Assembly (NCBI GenBank): GCA_963693285.1
Contig: OY848931.1
Coordinates: 811,001 to 875,000, forward strand
Source of the DNA: Xestospongia muta
Lineage: Eukaryota > Porifera > Demospongiae > Haplosclerida > Petrosiidae
DNA: 64,000 nt
Direction of reading: 5' to 3'
The notes under the pieces are model-generated. The model made no database searches and was not told where the DNA came from. It was given only the letters and a program-made list of their open reading frames with translations. The position numbers were made by a program, and so were the translations under genes. Positions 1 to 12,359 of the stretch are shown in pieces. Within the stretch, counting starts at the first letter, position 1; the number at the start of each line of letters is the position of its first letter.

Positions 1-211
1 ACACGACTGGAATTTTGAATTTAATCACAATTTTGAACAGAGAATTCTGATTGGTCCATTTAAACGGTTTAAAATAAATAACCACACCTTATCGAAATGA
101 ATTAGTGTTGCATAGCAACACGTAAAGAACCTAAACAACACGAGAAGATCGCGCTAGACAACCGGGTAAAGCAGATTTTTGGTGTTTTGGAAATATATTT
201 CAAGACAAAAA
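1..211. other. Upstream flank, no gene seen
   Basis: AT-rich sequence upstream of the first gene. A reading frame on the minus strand overlaps the first exon of the plus-strand gene and shows no recognisable motif, so it is not annotated. The promoter of the downstream gene presumably lies here, but no specific site stands out. Confidence 0.4.
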
Positions 212-1609
212 ATGAGTTACAAACTTCCAATGTCGACAATAAGCCCCTCTGAGAAGAGGAACGACTTGCATTTAACATCTTCAGGAGTTGGTCATGCATT
301 CAGACAGACTGCACAGTTTCCTCCTGAAAACTTCAAAGTATGTAACACCTAATGTATTAATGTAAAACAATCTTTTAATATATTTTAGACTATACGCTTG
401 CAACCTCTTCCAGTTCATCTTAACATTCCACCACATACAACACTTGATGACATGTACCAAACTACTACATCAACAACTCATGACTACAAACACTCTGAAA
501 CAACCTACAATCACCCACAATACAAGAAATCACCTTCACTACTGAAAGTGAACTACACATTGGACACCATTAATAAGGTATACAGGAAACAAGGGACACA
601 TAATGCAGTATGTAATATTACATGGATACAACTCTTCCTAGGAACATATTGTTTTTGAACAACTAATCTTTCTTTATGATAAATTTTAAATTGATATTCT
701 GATTTTTATTATATTTAGTTGACTAGTAAACCATGTCGTCGTTTATTGACTATGGGAAATCAGAAAAGTGAGATGCAGGATAAATACACAGCAAAACCAG
801 ACAAGATCACTCAACTACTTACACACTCACCTGACTCCATTGTGGATGCAACCTTGAGCGATCATCACAAAGAGGGACCAACAAAAGTAATGACCTAGTG
901 ACTGTAAAGCAGTCAAATAGCAACCTAGATCTTGTTGATTTATTAGTTTTTGTTATTGTTGTTAGGAACTGAAGCCGACAACAACAAATCAAGCGCTAAA
1001 GGGCAAACCATTCATACCACAAAATCAAGCCATTCTACACCGTAATGAACCATATATGACAACCAATAATTGGTATCACAGAACATTTGGCAGAGAGGAA
1101 CTAAGTAGTTATCCTAAGAAAGATATAGCTACATACTGGCAGTGTGAAGACTATCCTAAAGCATGGGGATATGGAACTAAAGAAAACCCACTACCAAAGA
1201 GACGCCATCAAACTGATCCAGGTCCAATGAGAGACAGAATGGTCTTTAGAACTGGAACTACAATTCCTCGTCTTCCAAAAACCATGCAACCAGTTTCAAA
1301 GTAAGTCATTATAAACACAGAATATAATTTAATATTATTATAATCTGTTTTTCTATAGTGGACTAAAATCCCAATATTCAACTTCATACTCTGATCCTCC
1401 AAATGAGAAAAGGCAAAACTTGTTTTTGAAACTCATTGAACCAGCTTTCTCCAAAACAGGTAATAACAGAAAATATTAAAATATTCTTTTATTTTCTTGT
1501 CTACTAATACACAGAGAAGGATATGTCACTGTTGCAAACAGTACCTCATATGTACAAGAGTGTTAATACGAGCTATGGAAATGGCGCAGTACAGATTGCC
1601 AATTCATAG
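212..1609 (+). CDS. Uncharacterised six-exon protein, possibly cilium/sperm-type
   Basis: Exons read in one frame at about 212-337, 389-577, 719-886, 966-1300, 1359-1459 and 1515-1609, all with GT-AG borders. The product is about 330 residues, polar, rich in Thr, Pro, Lys and His, with no membrane segment. The most distinctive part is in exon 4: NNWYHRTFGREELSSYPKKD, then a YWQCEDYPKAWGYG stretch and a basic FRTGTTIPRLPK stretch. This style (short aromatic and proline motifs spaced through a polar chain) resembles microtubule-inner or sperm-tail proteins; a relation to the SPATA48/SPMIP7 type is only a guess. The gene converges on ITFG2, with 158 bp between the stop codons. Function not assigned. 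Confidence 0.7.
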
Positions 1610-1767
1610 GACAACATATAATAAATTTATTGATATTACCAATAATTATTATTATGAAATCTGTAAAACCAAAAAAATAAAACTTATTTCATTAAAATCT
1701 GAATGAAAATTAATGACACCTGCTGTTATATTCAATAGACAAAAGCTACATCATTAATTTTAATAAC

Positions 1768-4181
1768 TTATATTTTCAATTGTGAGAAATGATTAGAACA
1801 TTGTGGTTTGTACAAAAGCTGATGGAAAAGTTTTCTTTTCTCTTCATCTATATAGTAGAGAGAAAAGAATAGTGCTAACAACCAAATTGAACAAACCTGT
1901 CATGTTATCCAACATCTTAGCTATGTGTTCAGGCTTCTTCTATATAAAGGAACAACATAAAATATTGTACTGTATCTAAGTGACTGCTAAAATTACCTGT
2001 TGTTGCATTGTCACCAATAGATTGGAAGGAGAAATAGAAGCCAAAGAAATATTGTGATAAACATAGATCTTATTAAAAAATGTTGTATAAATCAAACAGG
2101 GCTTGTTATGTTCTGAAGAAAACCCAAACTGACCTAAAAAGGATCAATTTGATATGACAATAGAGTTCTTATAGTGATGTTACAACTAACTAAGGTGCAT
2201 ACTTAATATACCTATAATTCTCTTTGTGTTCTACATTTACCTGCACAGAAAGAACACACATTGTCTTCAAATTTGTATCGAACAACATTACGAGAATGAT
2301 CTAGAATATAAGTCGTACCATCCCACGCACACACCACAACTTCATCTTGTCCATCATTCTATCAAAGGAAATAAAATTTTACTAGTTCTATTTCCAATGA
2401 CCTTACTGTAAGATCTAGTTTAGCTATAGAAAAGAGATTATGATCAACTTGGTGCTCCCAGATTTTCTTTTCATCCTTCATAAATCTAATACAACCTACC
2501 AATGACTTGTATTATCTTACTACAATTAAAGCCATTATCATGCTTACCATCTAAAGTACACAATGCAACAATGTTAGGACGCTGGCCTCCCTCAAGGAGA
2601 TCTATCCGAGAATGAAAATCACCTACAACTTCTGTTGATGATGTGGGATTGCCCCTCTGAACATGACCAACCACAGGACAAGCAATCAATTGATAGTTAT
2701 GCATTACAATGGAACTAGTTGGGGTCACTGGTTGGCTCAGAGATCCTCGGCTACGTTTACTTTTCGACATACCACCAGATGAACTGCTAGAGTTCTGGCG
2801 ACTGAACTGTTTCGGCAAGTCATCATTACTAGTTTCTCCTTCAGTTAAGACACTTTGTTTTTTCTTTTGTTTTTCATTTGCAACATTGTCTTTCAGTTCT
2901 TCTTCTGTTCTTGCAACACCTAAATCACTCTCTCTTGTCTCCTCAACACTCATACTGATACTGATGCTTTCTTGTTTACTTCCTTGATCACTAGATATTT
3001 CAGATAAATGTTTATTTGCAGTTGTTAAAGGGTCTTCTGAGTTTCGTCTATCCAAAGCAGTTTCAATGTAAGAAAGAGGTATGTATGTTCCTCCGGCTTG
3101 AGAGATCAGCAGCTGTGGAGTACCGTTTGATGTCATGGAAACAGACAATGAACCAATCTACAAAATCAATAGAAAAGGTGACCACAAACAATGCAATAAT
3201 CAAACTTGTGAATTTAACATCTTTCATTAATAATACTACTGGAGACAACTTAAATCTTACCTGCCCATCAAGAGTGAATCTATATTTCAATTCTAATAAT
3301 GTTAATTCACTATTCCAACGATACACACCCACTACACGATCAGTATGACCAACAAATAACTCTTCCTTGCCGTCAGGAGCTAAGAAATAATATGCACTGC
3401 AAATTCAATAATGTCTTTATATTTAATTACCAATGCCTGCAATTAACATGACTTTAATATTAGGAGGTAACTGTTGATGGTGAATTGGTTGTAATGTAGT
3501 GTCTGAAGATCTTCTTGAAATCTATGCAAAGACACTCATAAATTCATCTTACAAATCACCTCATTTTTCTTCCTTTTTTTGCTTACTCCTTTATTAGGTG
3601 ATGAAGACTGGTAGACACTAAATATATAACACATTCCATTGGCATTGATGCAAACAAGTTGAATCTATGAACAAAGTTTTAATAAAGGGTATTTATCTGA
3701 TTTAATAATTTAATTAACCTTGCCTGTATTGAAAACATCTCCAGTTCCTGCACAAGTTATCTGTAAAATAAAATCATATTCTTATAATTAGAGACTAATA
3801 GCAGAAGTCCCAGCAGAAAAACATCCTTCAATGCAAAATCATTTAGGTTCCAATAATTAGGGGGTTAGTATTAATTTCATGTGTATTTTTTGGCCAGGAT
3901 TTTAGACACAGGGCAAAAAGATATCACTAACTGTTCCTAATCCTTTGCATTTTCTCCATGGTGTCTTGGACCCATTGCCTTTAAAAATAGCCAATGTACC
4001 TTCTACATTACCAATAATGAACTCATTTAGCTGTGAATAAAAATGATTGAAATTTCAATTGAAATACATATTAGTCACTCACTCCATCTCCATCAACATC
4101 TCCTAGAGTAAGAGCATGACAAAAATGGTTGCCAGGAAATTCTAGTTCTAATCTATCGACAAATGAAACTGAACGAGACAT
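1768..4181 (-). CDS. ITFG2: ITFG2, KICSTOR complex subunit with FG-GAP repeats
   Basis: The start (4181) reads [20 protein letters not shown], closely matching the N-terminus of vertebrate ITFG2. Exon 1 ends at 4083 and joins 4030-3932 to give [19 protein letters not shown], a Ca-binding FG-GAP-type loop (DxDxDG). Later blades include [43 protein letters not shown] and [20 protein letters not shown], in the family order. The last exon ends [26 protein letters not shown] (KPTN, ITFG2, C12orf66, SZT2) tethers GATOR1 to lysosomes and restrains mTORC1 when nutrients are low. A Ser/Glu-rich insert of over 100 residues (about 2700-3050) separates two blades; its place is similar to the variable insert of the human protein. 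Head to head with FNBP4. Confidence 0.93.
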
Positions 4182-4323
4182 AAGGACTCTGATGTGCAAT
4201 GGAGATAGACTGCAAAGGATAGAGACTTGGAAATTTAATGTTAAAGGGTTAAAATTAATCAACTTGATTTGCGCATGCGCAGATTCCCACCTTTCATTTA
4301 GACAGCCATGCTGTGTCAAGGAC
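4182..4323. promoter_or_regulatory. Bidirectional promoter ITFG2/FNBP4 with NRF1-type palindrome
   Basis: Only 142 bp separate the two divergent start codons. The perfect palindrome TGCGCATGCGCA at 4270-4281 matches the animal NRF1/EWG consensus (YGCGCAYGCGCR). A CpG-bearing 12-mer is conspicuous in this AT-rich DNA. It sits 43 bp upstream of the FNBP4 start and 89 bp upstream of the ITFG2 start, so it could serve both genes. Sequence match is direct; binding is inferred. Confidence 0.6.
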
Positions 4324-7300
4324 ATGGCAAGAGGGAAGATTTACACTAATAGAAAACGTACTATAGCTGTTGGAGAAGAAAAAGCAAAAAAGGGTAAGTA
4401 TTTTTAAGTTAAAATTGAAATAAAACTGATGATATATCTGTCAGAATAGTTGTATTAGAATGTGTTATTATAGCAGCCATTTTGTTTATTGAGAAAAAAA
4501 CGTCTCCATTCTTTATTAGGTTCTAAGAAAAAGGACAAGAAGAAATCTGCATCAAAGGGTGGGCACCTATTAGAATGTCATCTATTCGTTTATTTTTCTT
4601 CTAAAACTAGAATTCACAAGTCATTGTTTGATTTACACACGTACACTATTCCATTTTGTAGGCTCAGCAAAAGAAGAGACCTCAACTCCTTCTGGTGGTG
4701 CGGAGTATCTTGATCGTAGAACAGGTACTGTAAGTAGTGTAAATGCTATTATCACCAAAATGTATTAACAGACAATGCCGTTGACTGTCATTACATGATG
4801 ATGTGTGTGTAACACTTCACTAGATTAGTATAGTCTGCCAAGGTTGTTATTGAGATCTCAATGACAAGGCTCTTTATATTGTATTGTTTTCTCTTCTTCC
4901 CTTTGTCCATTTATCATAGGCATAGTCTTCAGTACTAAACCTGAAGATAGCGATATTCAGTGTATGGAAGCAAATATCACTAAATTTCTACAAGTACGTG
5001 ATTAGAAATTTGTTATCATGTAATGTAAATACTTAATTTTAACACAACACGTTGACTGACTCTCTCTCTCTCTCTGTTCAGGAAAAAGGAGAACTTGAAA
5101 ACGTAGAAGATCATTTAACAGTAGCTCTACACCTTGGTGACTATTTGAAAACCTCTCATCAACCTTCTCTTTTACCTCCCATCAGTTCAACAGGCTCTGA
5201 TGAAATGGATACCACAGGGACTGCCCCTGCAGAGATTTCCGTCACATTTTGGCAAGAAGTGAAAGATCCCAAAACTAACCATCCCTATTATTGGAATCCC
5301 AGTACTAATGAAGTGTCTTGGACTCTTCCAGAAAATGCCGTCCTTACAAGTGAAGCATCTGAAAGGTCTGATGAAATACATGATCCTGAAAGAGAGGAAT
5401 TGGAACCAGTTCCTCAAGAAAGCAGTAACACTCTCTCTGATTATTATTCTTATTATTCCAAGAGTTATTATGGAACAGATGTATCTGGTACTGCCGAGGG
5501 TAGTATCCCTCAGACTAATGGACCTAATGACCAGTCTGGAAGCAAGGGAGGTGAGATGTCTTCCTTGACAGGTAGCCAGAATTCAATTCAAGTTGAAGGT
5601 ACAACTCAGGAAAAGAAAAAGAAAACAAAGAAACAGGTAAAGTTGTCATAGTTACACATGTATACATCACTCTTCATCTGTTGTTTGTTGTAGAAAGCTG
5701 AGGAGACCGACAAGCCATCAAAAATTGCTGCTTCAAGATCAAAGAAAAGTACCAGTCCTGGTAAATAGACTAGATTAGTAGTTGTATTGTTATTGTTACT
5801 ATTTTGAAATGGCTGTTATGATTTGTTGTAATTTTAGGAACCTCTCCTAGTTTACCTAGTAAACAAGAATCACAAAAGCTAAGAGTAAGTGATCATTATG
5901 TCTTGTTAATTTGTTATAGCCTTGACAATAATATCCTTCCTTCATTACTGAATGCTTAAATATAATTTTTGTTAAGATTACTTGACATTATTGGTCGCCT
6001 TAGTTACAGGTATCGAATGTGGCCGATGATCTTTCCCGCAAGCTAAACTATCTTCACGTCACTGGAGAGAACATCACAGAACTGCAGATTCTAAACATTA
6101 AACTTCAGGTACAGTCCCTTTATTGTTGTTGTATTGTAAGGTGATGTATTATTTGTAGACTCGTCTTGAAGATTGGAAAGATGGTGCTCTCTCTTCAAAG
6201 TTTCTTATGAACAAACTCAAAGATATGGATGAAGCAGTTCAGTCATTCGTTCAAAAAGAAGTCTCTTCAGAATGGCTCTGCATATGGGACAGGTTGGTCC
6301 GGTTTAATAAGTATGTTTTGTTCTTGTTGACGCAGACTGTTTGCCCCCTTTTACCTCTCCTGTTGGTTTGGGGGTGTGGTTTTATAATATCTTAATCTGT
6401 GGTATGTTGACAAACCCAAACAAAGTTGTTTAATGTGGACAATGTTTTCTTTCCCCCAATAAACCCCTCAAATACACAATCCATTGGTAATGTGCATTGT
6501 AGTCTATTATAGCACACAATTTTATCGTGAAGCTGTTAAATATTATTTAAAGTACTTCGCCCCACATTATCATAGTAAGTAAAACAAGGCTCATTCAAAT
6601 AACTTTGATATATATGTGCAAAACTTATGTACCATAAAAGACCTCTGAATGGTGTCTTGAAGTTCAAGGTAAGTGGGCTTGTGATTTGACCAAGCCACTC
6701 TTGAGTATACTAACATTACCCATTACAGTCAACTATGCCTTCACTACTGGTCACACTTAATGCTCAGTAAAGTGAAGAGTAAGTCAAGGGAATGTTATAT
6801 GTTCTCTCTGTTGTGAAATTGTCACATGATTTGTTTTTTAAATATATTTACAGAGAAACATGTCGCTACATCTTCAAGAATTCTGTCAGCGGTGAAATAT
6901 CTTACGAGTTTCCTACAGCAACTGGTACTAGTCCGTTATCTTCGTGTAAGTGTTGTATGTGTATTCTTCTCAACTGTTTTTTAAATGTGGTTGTCTTCTT
7001 GCAGCTCAACAAGAAACGATTGAATCAATGGATGAAAATGAAGAAGATGATGACGATCAAGAAAGTGATGAGGAATCAGGTAGCAATGAAGACATTGATC
7101 CTAACAAGGTACCTATCACTTTCTATCCAAAGTCTTGTCAATTAAATTCAATATTTAGACATCAATTGATGTGTCTGAAGAGCCCATAATGTTCCCACAA
7201 CCTCCACCACCTTCTGAGATACCCATTGCTGCTGTTCAAACACACGAAGAGATAAAAGAGGAGATAGTAGAGGGACAGGGACCACAGCCAGATGTCTTGA

Positions 7301-9944
7301 CAAATCCACAAGTGCAGGAAATGCCTTCAATGTGCCCTCCAATGGCTGAGTCACCTAAATCTGCTGTGTCATATCTACCTATGTCTGAGGCTAATTCGGA
7401 GCCTGTTGTTCTTGAACAACCAGTAGAGACAGTAGAAGAACACAGACAAGAAATAAATGGCCAAGGGGAACAAGACATGGATTTGGAAAGCTCTTCAGGA
7501 GGAGACGAAGCTACCACACCTACTGAAGTAATCAAAGGGCCTCAAGATGATTTACTGCCCTACATGTCACCTCCAGACAGTGCAGAACCTCAGCCATCTA
7601 AAGCAGAAGAAGGTGAAACTTCAGTTGAGCACATACCAGAAGTGGACAACAGCATATCATTATATGGCTCAGATCTGCCTCCACCCACTTCAACTGCAGA
7701 AGTTGAAGCACAAGATAAAATGGAAGATGTTGATCAGGCGATGACTGATGCAATGATTTTGACTGAACTTGAAGCTGCTAATCAGGAGGCCATGCTAAGA
7801 GCTAGACTCTTAGAGAAAATGAAAGGCAGTAATACTGATCCTGAAGCCATTGCAGAAGTATTGTATAACTCGTACGATTTACAAATGGACAATGATGATG
7901 CTACCGAGTCTACTTCATTTCCCACTGAAGTAATGCCTAGTATTGTTAGCCAAGAAGAAGCAGAGGAGAATAGATTTGATCCGAGAGAAGCAGTAACTGA
8001 ACCACAATCTGAGAGCAATATTGACAGCAATATTGACAATGTTCCAGTAAGTGCCGAGCAAAAGGCTACAGAGGATGAACATAAAGACCGCACCCCTTAT
8101 CAGGCTAAAAAAAGAAGTCGTGGTGATGAACGCACTCTATCAGATGACTCACACGAAGACATATCAAAAGTGGAATCTTCTAAGAAATCACGTCACACTC
8201 GAGATGATCAAAGTGACTCTGATTATTCTGATGATCGTCATCGTTCCAGTAAATATCGGCGCAAATCTTTACGTGATCGTGGTCACCGTTCTGGTCATCG
8301 AAGTGGTCGATCACATCGGTACAGTGATGATTCTGATGAGGGACATTCTAAAAGTCGACGTCATCGTTCTCGCTCTCGTTCTAAAGATCGAAATGGTCAC
8401 AGCAGCAAACGCAAGAAAGATCGTAAGAAGAAACATCGACATCGTGACTCTTCATCAGATGAAGAACGCTCAAAGTCAACTGATAAGTCACGTGATACCA
8501 AATCTAAAACAAAGTCTAAAGAGAAAGAGAAAGATGTGAAAAAATTGTCTCAAGACTCGACTGCAGTCTCAACACCTCCTCCTTTAGATAAAAACTTTGT
8601 TCCTGCACGATACAAACCTAAAGGGAAATCTCGTGAAGAACCTGACGATGACCCCTCCCAGCTCTCTCAGACTCAAATGGAAATGATGCATAATATAGTC
8701 TCTGCAACTTATCCTATTGTCTATCCCATGGACCCTCAATATGCAGCAGCCTACGGGTACCCACAAGCACTTTATGATCCTAACTATACCTCTCAGTTGT
8801 ATGCCACAACTACTGTTGAAGAACCATCCCAGAAACCTCAACAACAGCCTACAGCTACTGAGTCAGCTCCTGTTGTTCAAGCCCCCAAAAAGGAAGAATC
8901 TGTTACTATTGTTGATGTTCCTGAAATACTGCCACAGGATTTTCTAGAAGAGCAGCTTGATGATATAGAAACAGATAATGGTGAAGGAGGCGAAGAGAAA
9001 GTTGAGACTGATCCAATTGGAGATAGCAGTCAAACTGAGTCTGATACTGCTGCTGTAGAAACTGCAGCCAAGGAAATGAAGGAATCTGATACAATGGAAG
9101 TTGCAGACTTGAAACCCAAAGAGTCTCATACTGGGACTCAAGGATCAGAACTTCAAGATGGCATCAGTGATAGTCAGACAGAGAGTATCCCAACCAGCCA
9201 AGCTACTGAACCAGCTTCTGCTATTGAAATGGTAGCTACTGAACCATTCAAAGAAGAGAAGCCAGAAGATCAATTACCTCAAGATTCCACCAATGAACAA
9301 CCATCTGTTACAACTGAGACTCCACCCACAGAATCTACAGCTGCTGAACCAGTCACCAACGAGACACAGTCTGAAAATGTACAAAAATTAGAATCCACAT
9401 CTACTCCAGTCGCAACATCTGTTCGAGACTCCACCCCTCCTCTCCAGGACACTGGTAATAACCCAGCTGGTACCTACTCCATATCAGCTCCTGCAACTTC
9501 ATATGCTACTGCCTCTACTTACTATTCCGATCCTACCCAGGCTTATGCTGCATACGCTCAAGCAGCCACTATGGCAGCTTATCATCCTTACTATGGGCAG
9601 TATGGAGGAGCATATGACTCCAATAGTTATGCAGCTGCTATGAATTATTATGCTGCATATCAGGCTGCGTACACTGGAGCATACGGTGCATATTATCAGC
9701 AACAGGTAAGTACTGATCGAATTTTATAGATACTAGATCATTTATCGAGACTTGAATATACATTTAATTTATGATGTTGTCTCTTTTTAGGCTGCACTGC
9801 AACAACAACAACAGCAACAACAATCTTCTAATCAAACTAAAAAGGTAAATAAGATTTACAATAAGACTTGTGTCATTTTTTATTCTTTTGTAGTGATCGG
9901 TGTCTCTTTGTAGTTGTTTTCTAACGAATTTGTTTCTTTAGTGA
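4324..9944 (+). CDS. FNBP4: FNBP4-like protein: two WW domains, RS-like and prion-like regions
   Basis: Exons at 4324-4393, 4520-4558, 4662-4724, 4920-4993, 5082-5636, several short ones to 7110, a large exon 7159-9705, then 9791-9844. The product is about 1,250 residues. WW1 (about 5239-5340) contains VTFWQEVKDPKTNHPYYWNP. A helical segment (LSRKLNYLHVTGENITELQ onward) leads to WW2, split by an intron: WLCIWDRETCRYIFKN, then SGEISYEFPT. Order and spacing match FNBP4, a WW protein that binds Pro-rich formins and splicing factors. The large exon encodes acidic sequence, an Arg/Ser/His/Asp stretch (about 8100-8560) and an Ala/Tyr/Gln tail (about 9480-9840), parts not typical of vertebrate FNBP4. 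After 9844 (KK) two acceptors give an immediate TGA, at 9894-9896 or 9942-9944; the longer is used here. Confidence 0.88.
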
Positions 9945-10167
9945 CTTGATTATTGCATTTTCTTTGTGTCTTTACACATGTACCTTATGTAACACTTTAC
10001 TTTGTGAACTGTATTGTATGCTACAAGTCAAAGTTTCATTTCTTTTGTTTTCTAAATATACGGAGTTGAATTTAATAATAATTAATTTTTCTGCATTACA
10101 TTTCTGTAGAAATTTCAGAATGATTCCGTTCATCTCCGTTTTATTTTAAATTTAACCCCTTATTTAA

Positions 10168-10179
10168 TGCGCATGCTCA
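10168..10179. promoter_or_regulatory. NRF1-like site upstream of SNRNP70
   Basis: TGCGCATGCTCA lies 40 bp before the SNRNP70 start codon and differs by one base from the perfect palindrome in the ITFG2/FNBP4 promoter. The same factor may drive these neighbouring genes. Single-motif evidence only. Confidence 0.4.
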
Positions 10180-10218
10180 GTAAAGGGGGTATGAGGCAAC
10201 GTTGTCTGAAGTATAAAG

Positions 10219-12359
10219 ATGACTGCCTTTCTACCTCCGAATTTGCTGGCATTGTTTGCTCCAAGAGAGCCTCTTCCATATTTTCCGCCAATAGACGAAC
10301 AACCTTGGGAAAAGAAACCATGGCTCTATTCAGGAGTAGCTCAATACTTGGAGGAATTTGAAGTAAGTTATAAAATATATTAACATTTAACCATATCAAT
10401 GACACTTAGGATCCCAGTGAAACACCTGCTCCCACTAGAGGAGAGACAAAGGATGAACGTCGTATTCGAAAGGTACCACCATACAAATACATTTCATATT
10501 TAAATAGTTTCTATAGAGACATGAACGTGAGGAGCGTTATCGAAATAATTTAGAAGGTGCTATTAGTTCTTGTAAGTTATATCTTAAGCTTTATTCTACA
10601 TGTTAATGTCCTTCTTTAGGGGACCCCAGTAGTGATCCTATCATCTCTGGAGATCCTTTTAAAACTCTTTTTGTTGGAAGAATTGTAGGTGATCTATTTC
10701 TCATTTTATAATTTTCTAAATTATCATTACAGAATTATGACACATCAGAAGGCAAACTTAGACGGGAATTTGAATCATTTGGACCAATCAAACGAGTCAG
10801 TTGTCCCATCATATTTCATATAATTTATCACCATCATTTTAGATTTCTCTTATCACTGACAAAAATTCGGGCAAACCACGTGGCTATGCCTTTGTGGAGT
10901 ATGAAAATGAACGAGATATGCATTGTAAGTGAACTACAAGTACTGCCTTGTGCCCAAGAATTTTAAGTATTGTTTGATAGTGTGATTATTAACAGCCCTG
11001 TACTCAGGATACAAAGCTACATATATAGCATCCTATGTGTTTATGTATTAATTAGTGTATCCAGATTACAGGGTCTTACCTATATGAGCATATAGTACAT
11101 AATAATTCCCTTTTCCTTTTTGCCCAGCTCTGACATGAGCAGTGGGTTAATTGTTCTATTGTTGTAAGTTGTAAGTGGGTCAGGTAATATATGTTTATTA
11201 CATGGTACATGTACATGTGTGTAATTATGTAATTGGTAAGTTTCTTGGAATGAATAACCCATTGAGCCTGGTAAGTTAATGGTGACTTAACCACCAAGTC
11301 TTGTAGTGTTTGTAAGCTTTGGTAAGTTAGTGGTAAGTTTCTTTCCCAAGGTTTTTTTTATAACATTCACACTTTGTAAGTTGGTAAGTTTAGGCTTAGT
11401 GTGTGGTAAGTTAGTAAGTAGTTGTAGGAGGCTTGTAAAGTTGTAATTACTAATATTAATTCTATACAATAACTTGGTAAGTTCATTTAAGATGATCATT
11501 ACATGATCAGATTATGTGGGTTCCTGTTGTTGCTATGTGTAGCTGCTTATAAATATGGCGATGGTAAGAAGATAGACGGCAAGCGTGTTGTGGTAGATGT
11601 GGAGAGAGGGAGAACTGTTAAAAGCTGGAGACCGCGAAGATTAGGTACTAAAGATGTTGTGCTGATTTAACCATGCGTTTGCATGTTTTAATTGAATGTG
11701 TAGGTGGAGGTCTCGGAGGGACTCGACGTGGTGCTCCTAATGAATGTATAAAGTATTCTGGACGTGTGGATGAGCGGTTAGTATTATGTGATATTATACA
11801 ACGGTAATATTACCTTATATATGTGTGATAGTGATATGGAAAAAGAGAGAGACAAAGATAAAGATCGTGAACAAGATCGTGACAAGAGAAAGGAAAGAGA
11901 TCGGGACAGAGATAGAGGGCGTGACAGGGATAGAGATCGAGATCGAGATAGACGACGTCGAAGCCGTAGCAAAGAAAGAGATAGAGACAAGAGGAGAGGA
12001 AGAAGTCGAAGCAGGTACAATCAATAATTATTTTTTTGTAATTATTATGATATTTATCCAGAGATAAAGAGAGAAAAGATCGCAGTCGTAGTCGTGATCG
12101 AGATAGAAAAGATAGAGAAAAAAAGAAGGATAAAGTTAGTGTTTGTGTGACTCTATTTTGACGTGATAGTTAATCCTACTAGGATCGTGAAAAGAGCAAA
12201 GATAAAGACAAATCAAAGGACAAAGATCGAGACAGTAGGAAAGAACGAAGAGAGAGCAAACATGATATAAAGAAGGAGCCTCAGATTGAAACAACTACTG
12301 GTAATACTAATCACAATTCTGATAATATACCTGTTAAAGAAGAGCCTATGGAAGCATAA
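10219..12359 (+). CDS. SNRNP70: U1 snRNP 70 kDa protein
   Basis: The start reads [20 protein letters not shown], almost identical to the animal U1-70K N-terminus that wraps around the U1 core. Following exons give WDPSSDP, the RRM with RNP2 (LFVGRI) and RNP1 (RGYAFVEY), then [20 protein letters not shown], the conserved C-terminal extension of the RRM. The tail is an RD/RE/RS domain (about 11825-12300) and ends [11 protein letters not shown]...KEEPMEA. U1-70K binds stem-loop I of U1 snRNA and helps select 5' splice sites. Most introns here are under 100 nt, but the one inside the RRM (10925-11542) is 618 nt and carries a dense array of donor-like motifs, annotated separately. The tandem codons of the RS-like tail also create long open frames on the minus strand. 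Confidence 0.96.
11164..11482 (+). promoter_or_regulatory. Array of 11 GTAAGT pseudo-5' splice sites in a SNRNP70 intron
   Basis: GTAAGT occurs at 11164, 11171, 11236, 11271, 11322, 11333, 11376, 11384, 11406, 11414 and 11477, all on the transcribed strand, in addition to the real donor at 10925. Most are preceded by G (GGTAAGTT). These hexamers complement the 5' end of U1 snRNA. Spacing is irregular (7 to 65 nt), so this is not a simple tandem repeat. A hexamer is expected far less than once in 319 bp. The host gene encodes a U1 protein, which makes a U1-sensing or decoy element plausible. Confidence 0.7.

Noticed and set aside
11076..11499. Minus-strand open frames with repeated LTNLPKLT-like peptides
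   Set aside because: They translate the complement of the GTAAGT array inside the SNRNP70 intron and match no family.
11784..12067. Long open frames on both strands in the SNRNP70 tail
   Set aside because: They are by-products of repeated GAT/CGT/GAC/AGA codons of the RD/RE domain; only the plus frame continuous with the RRM is supported.
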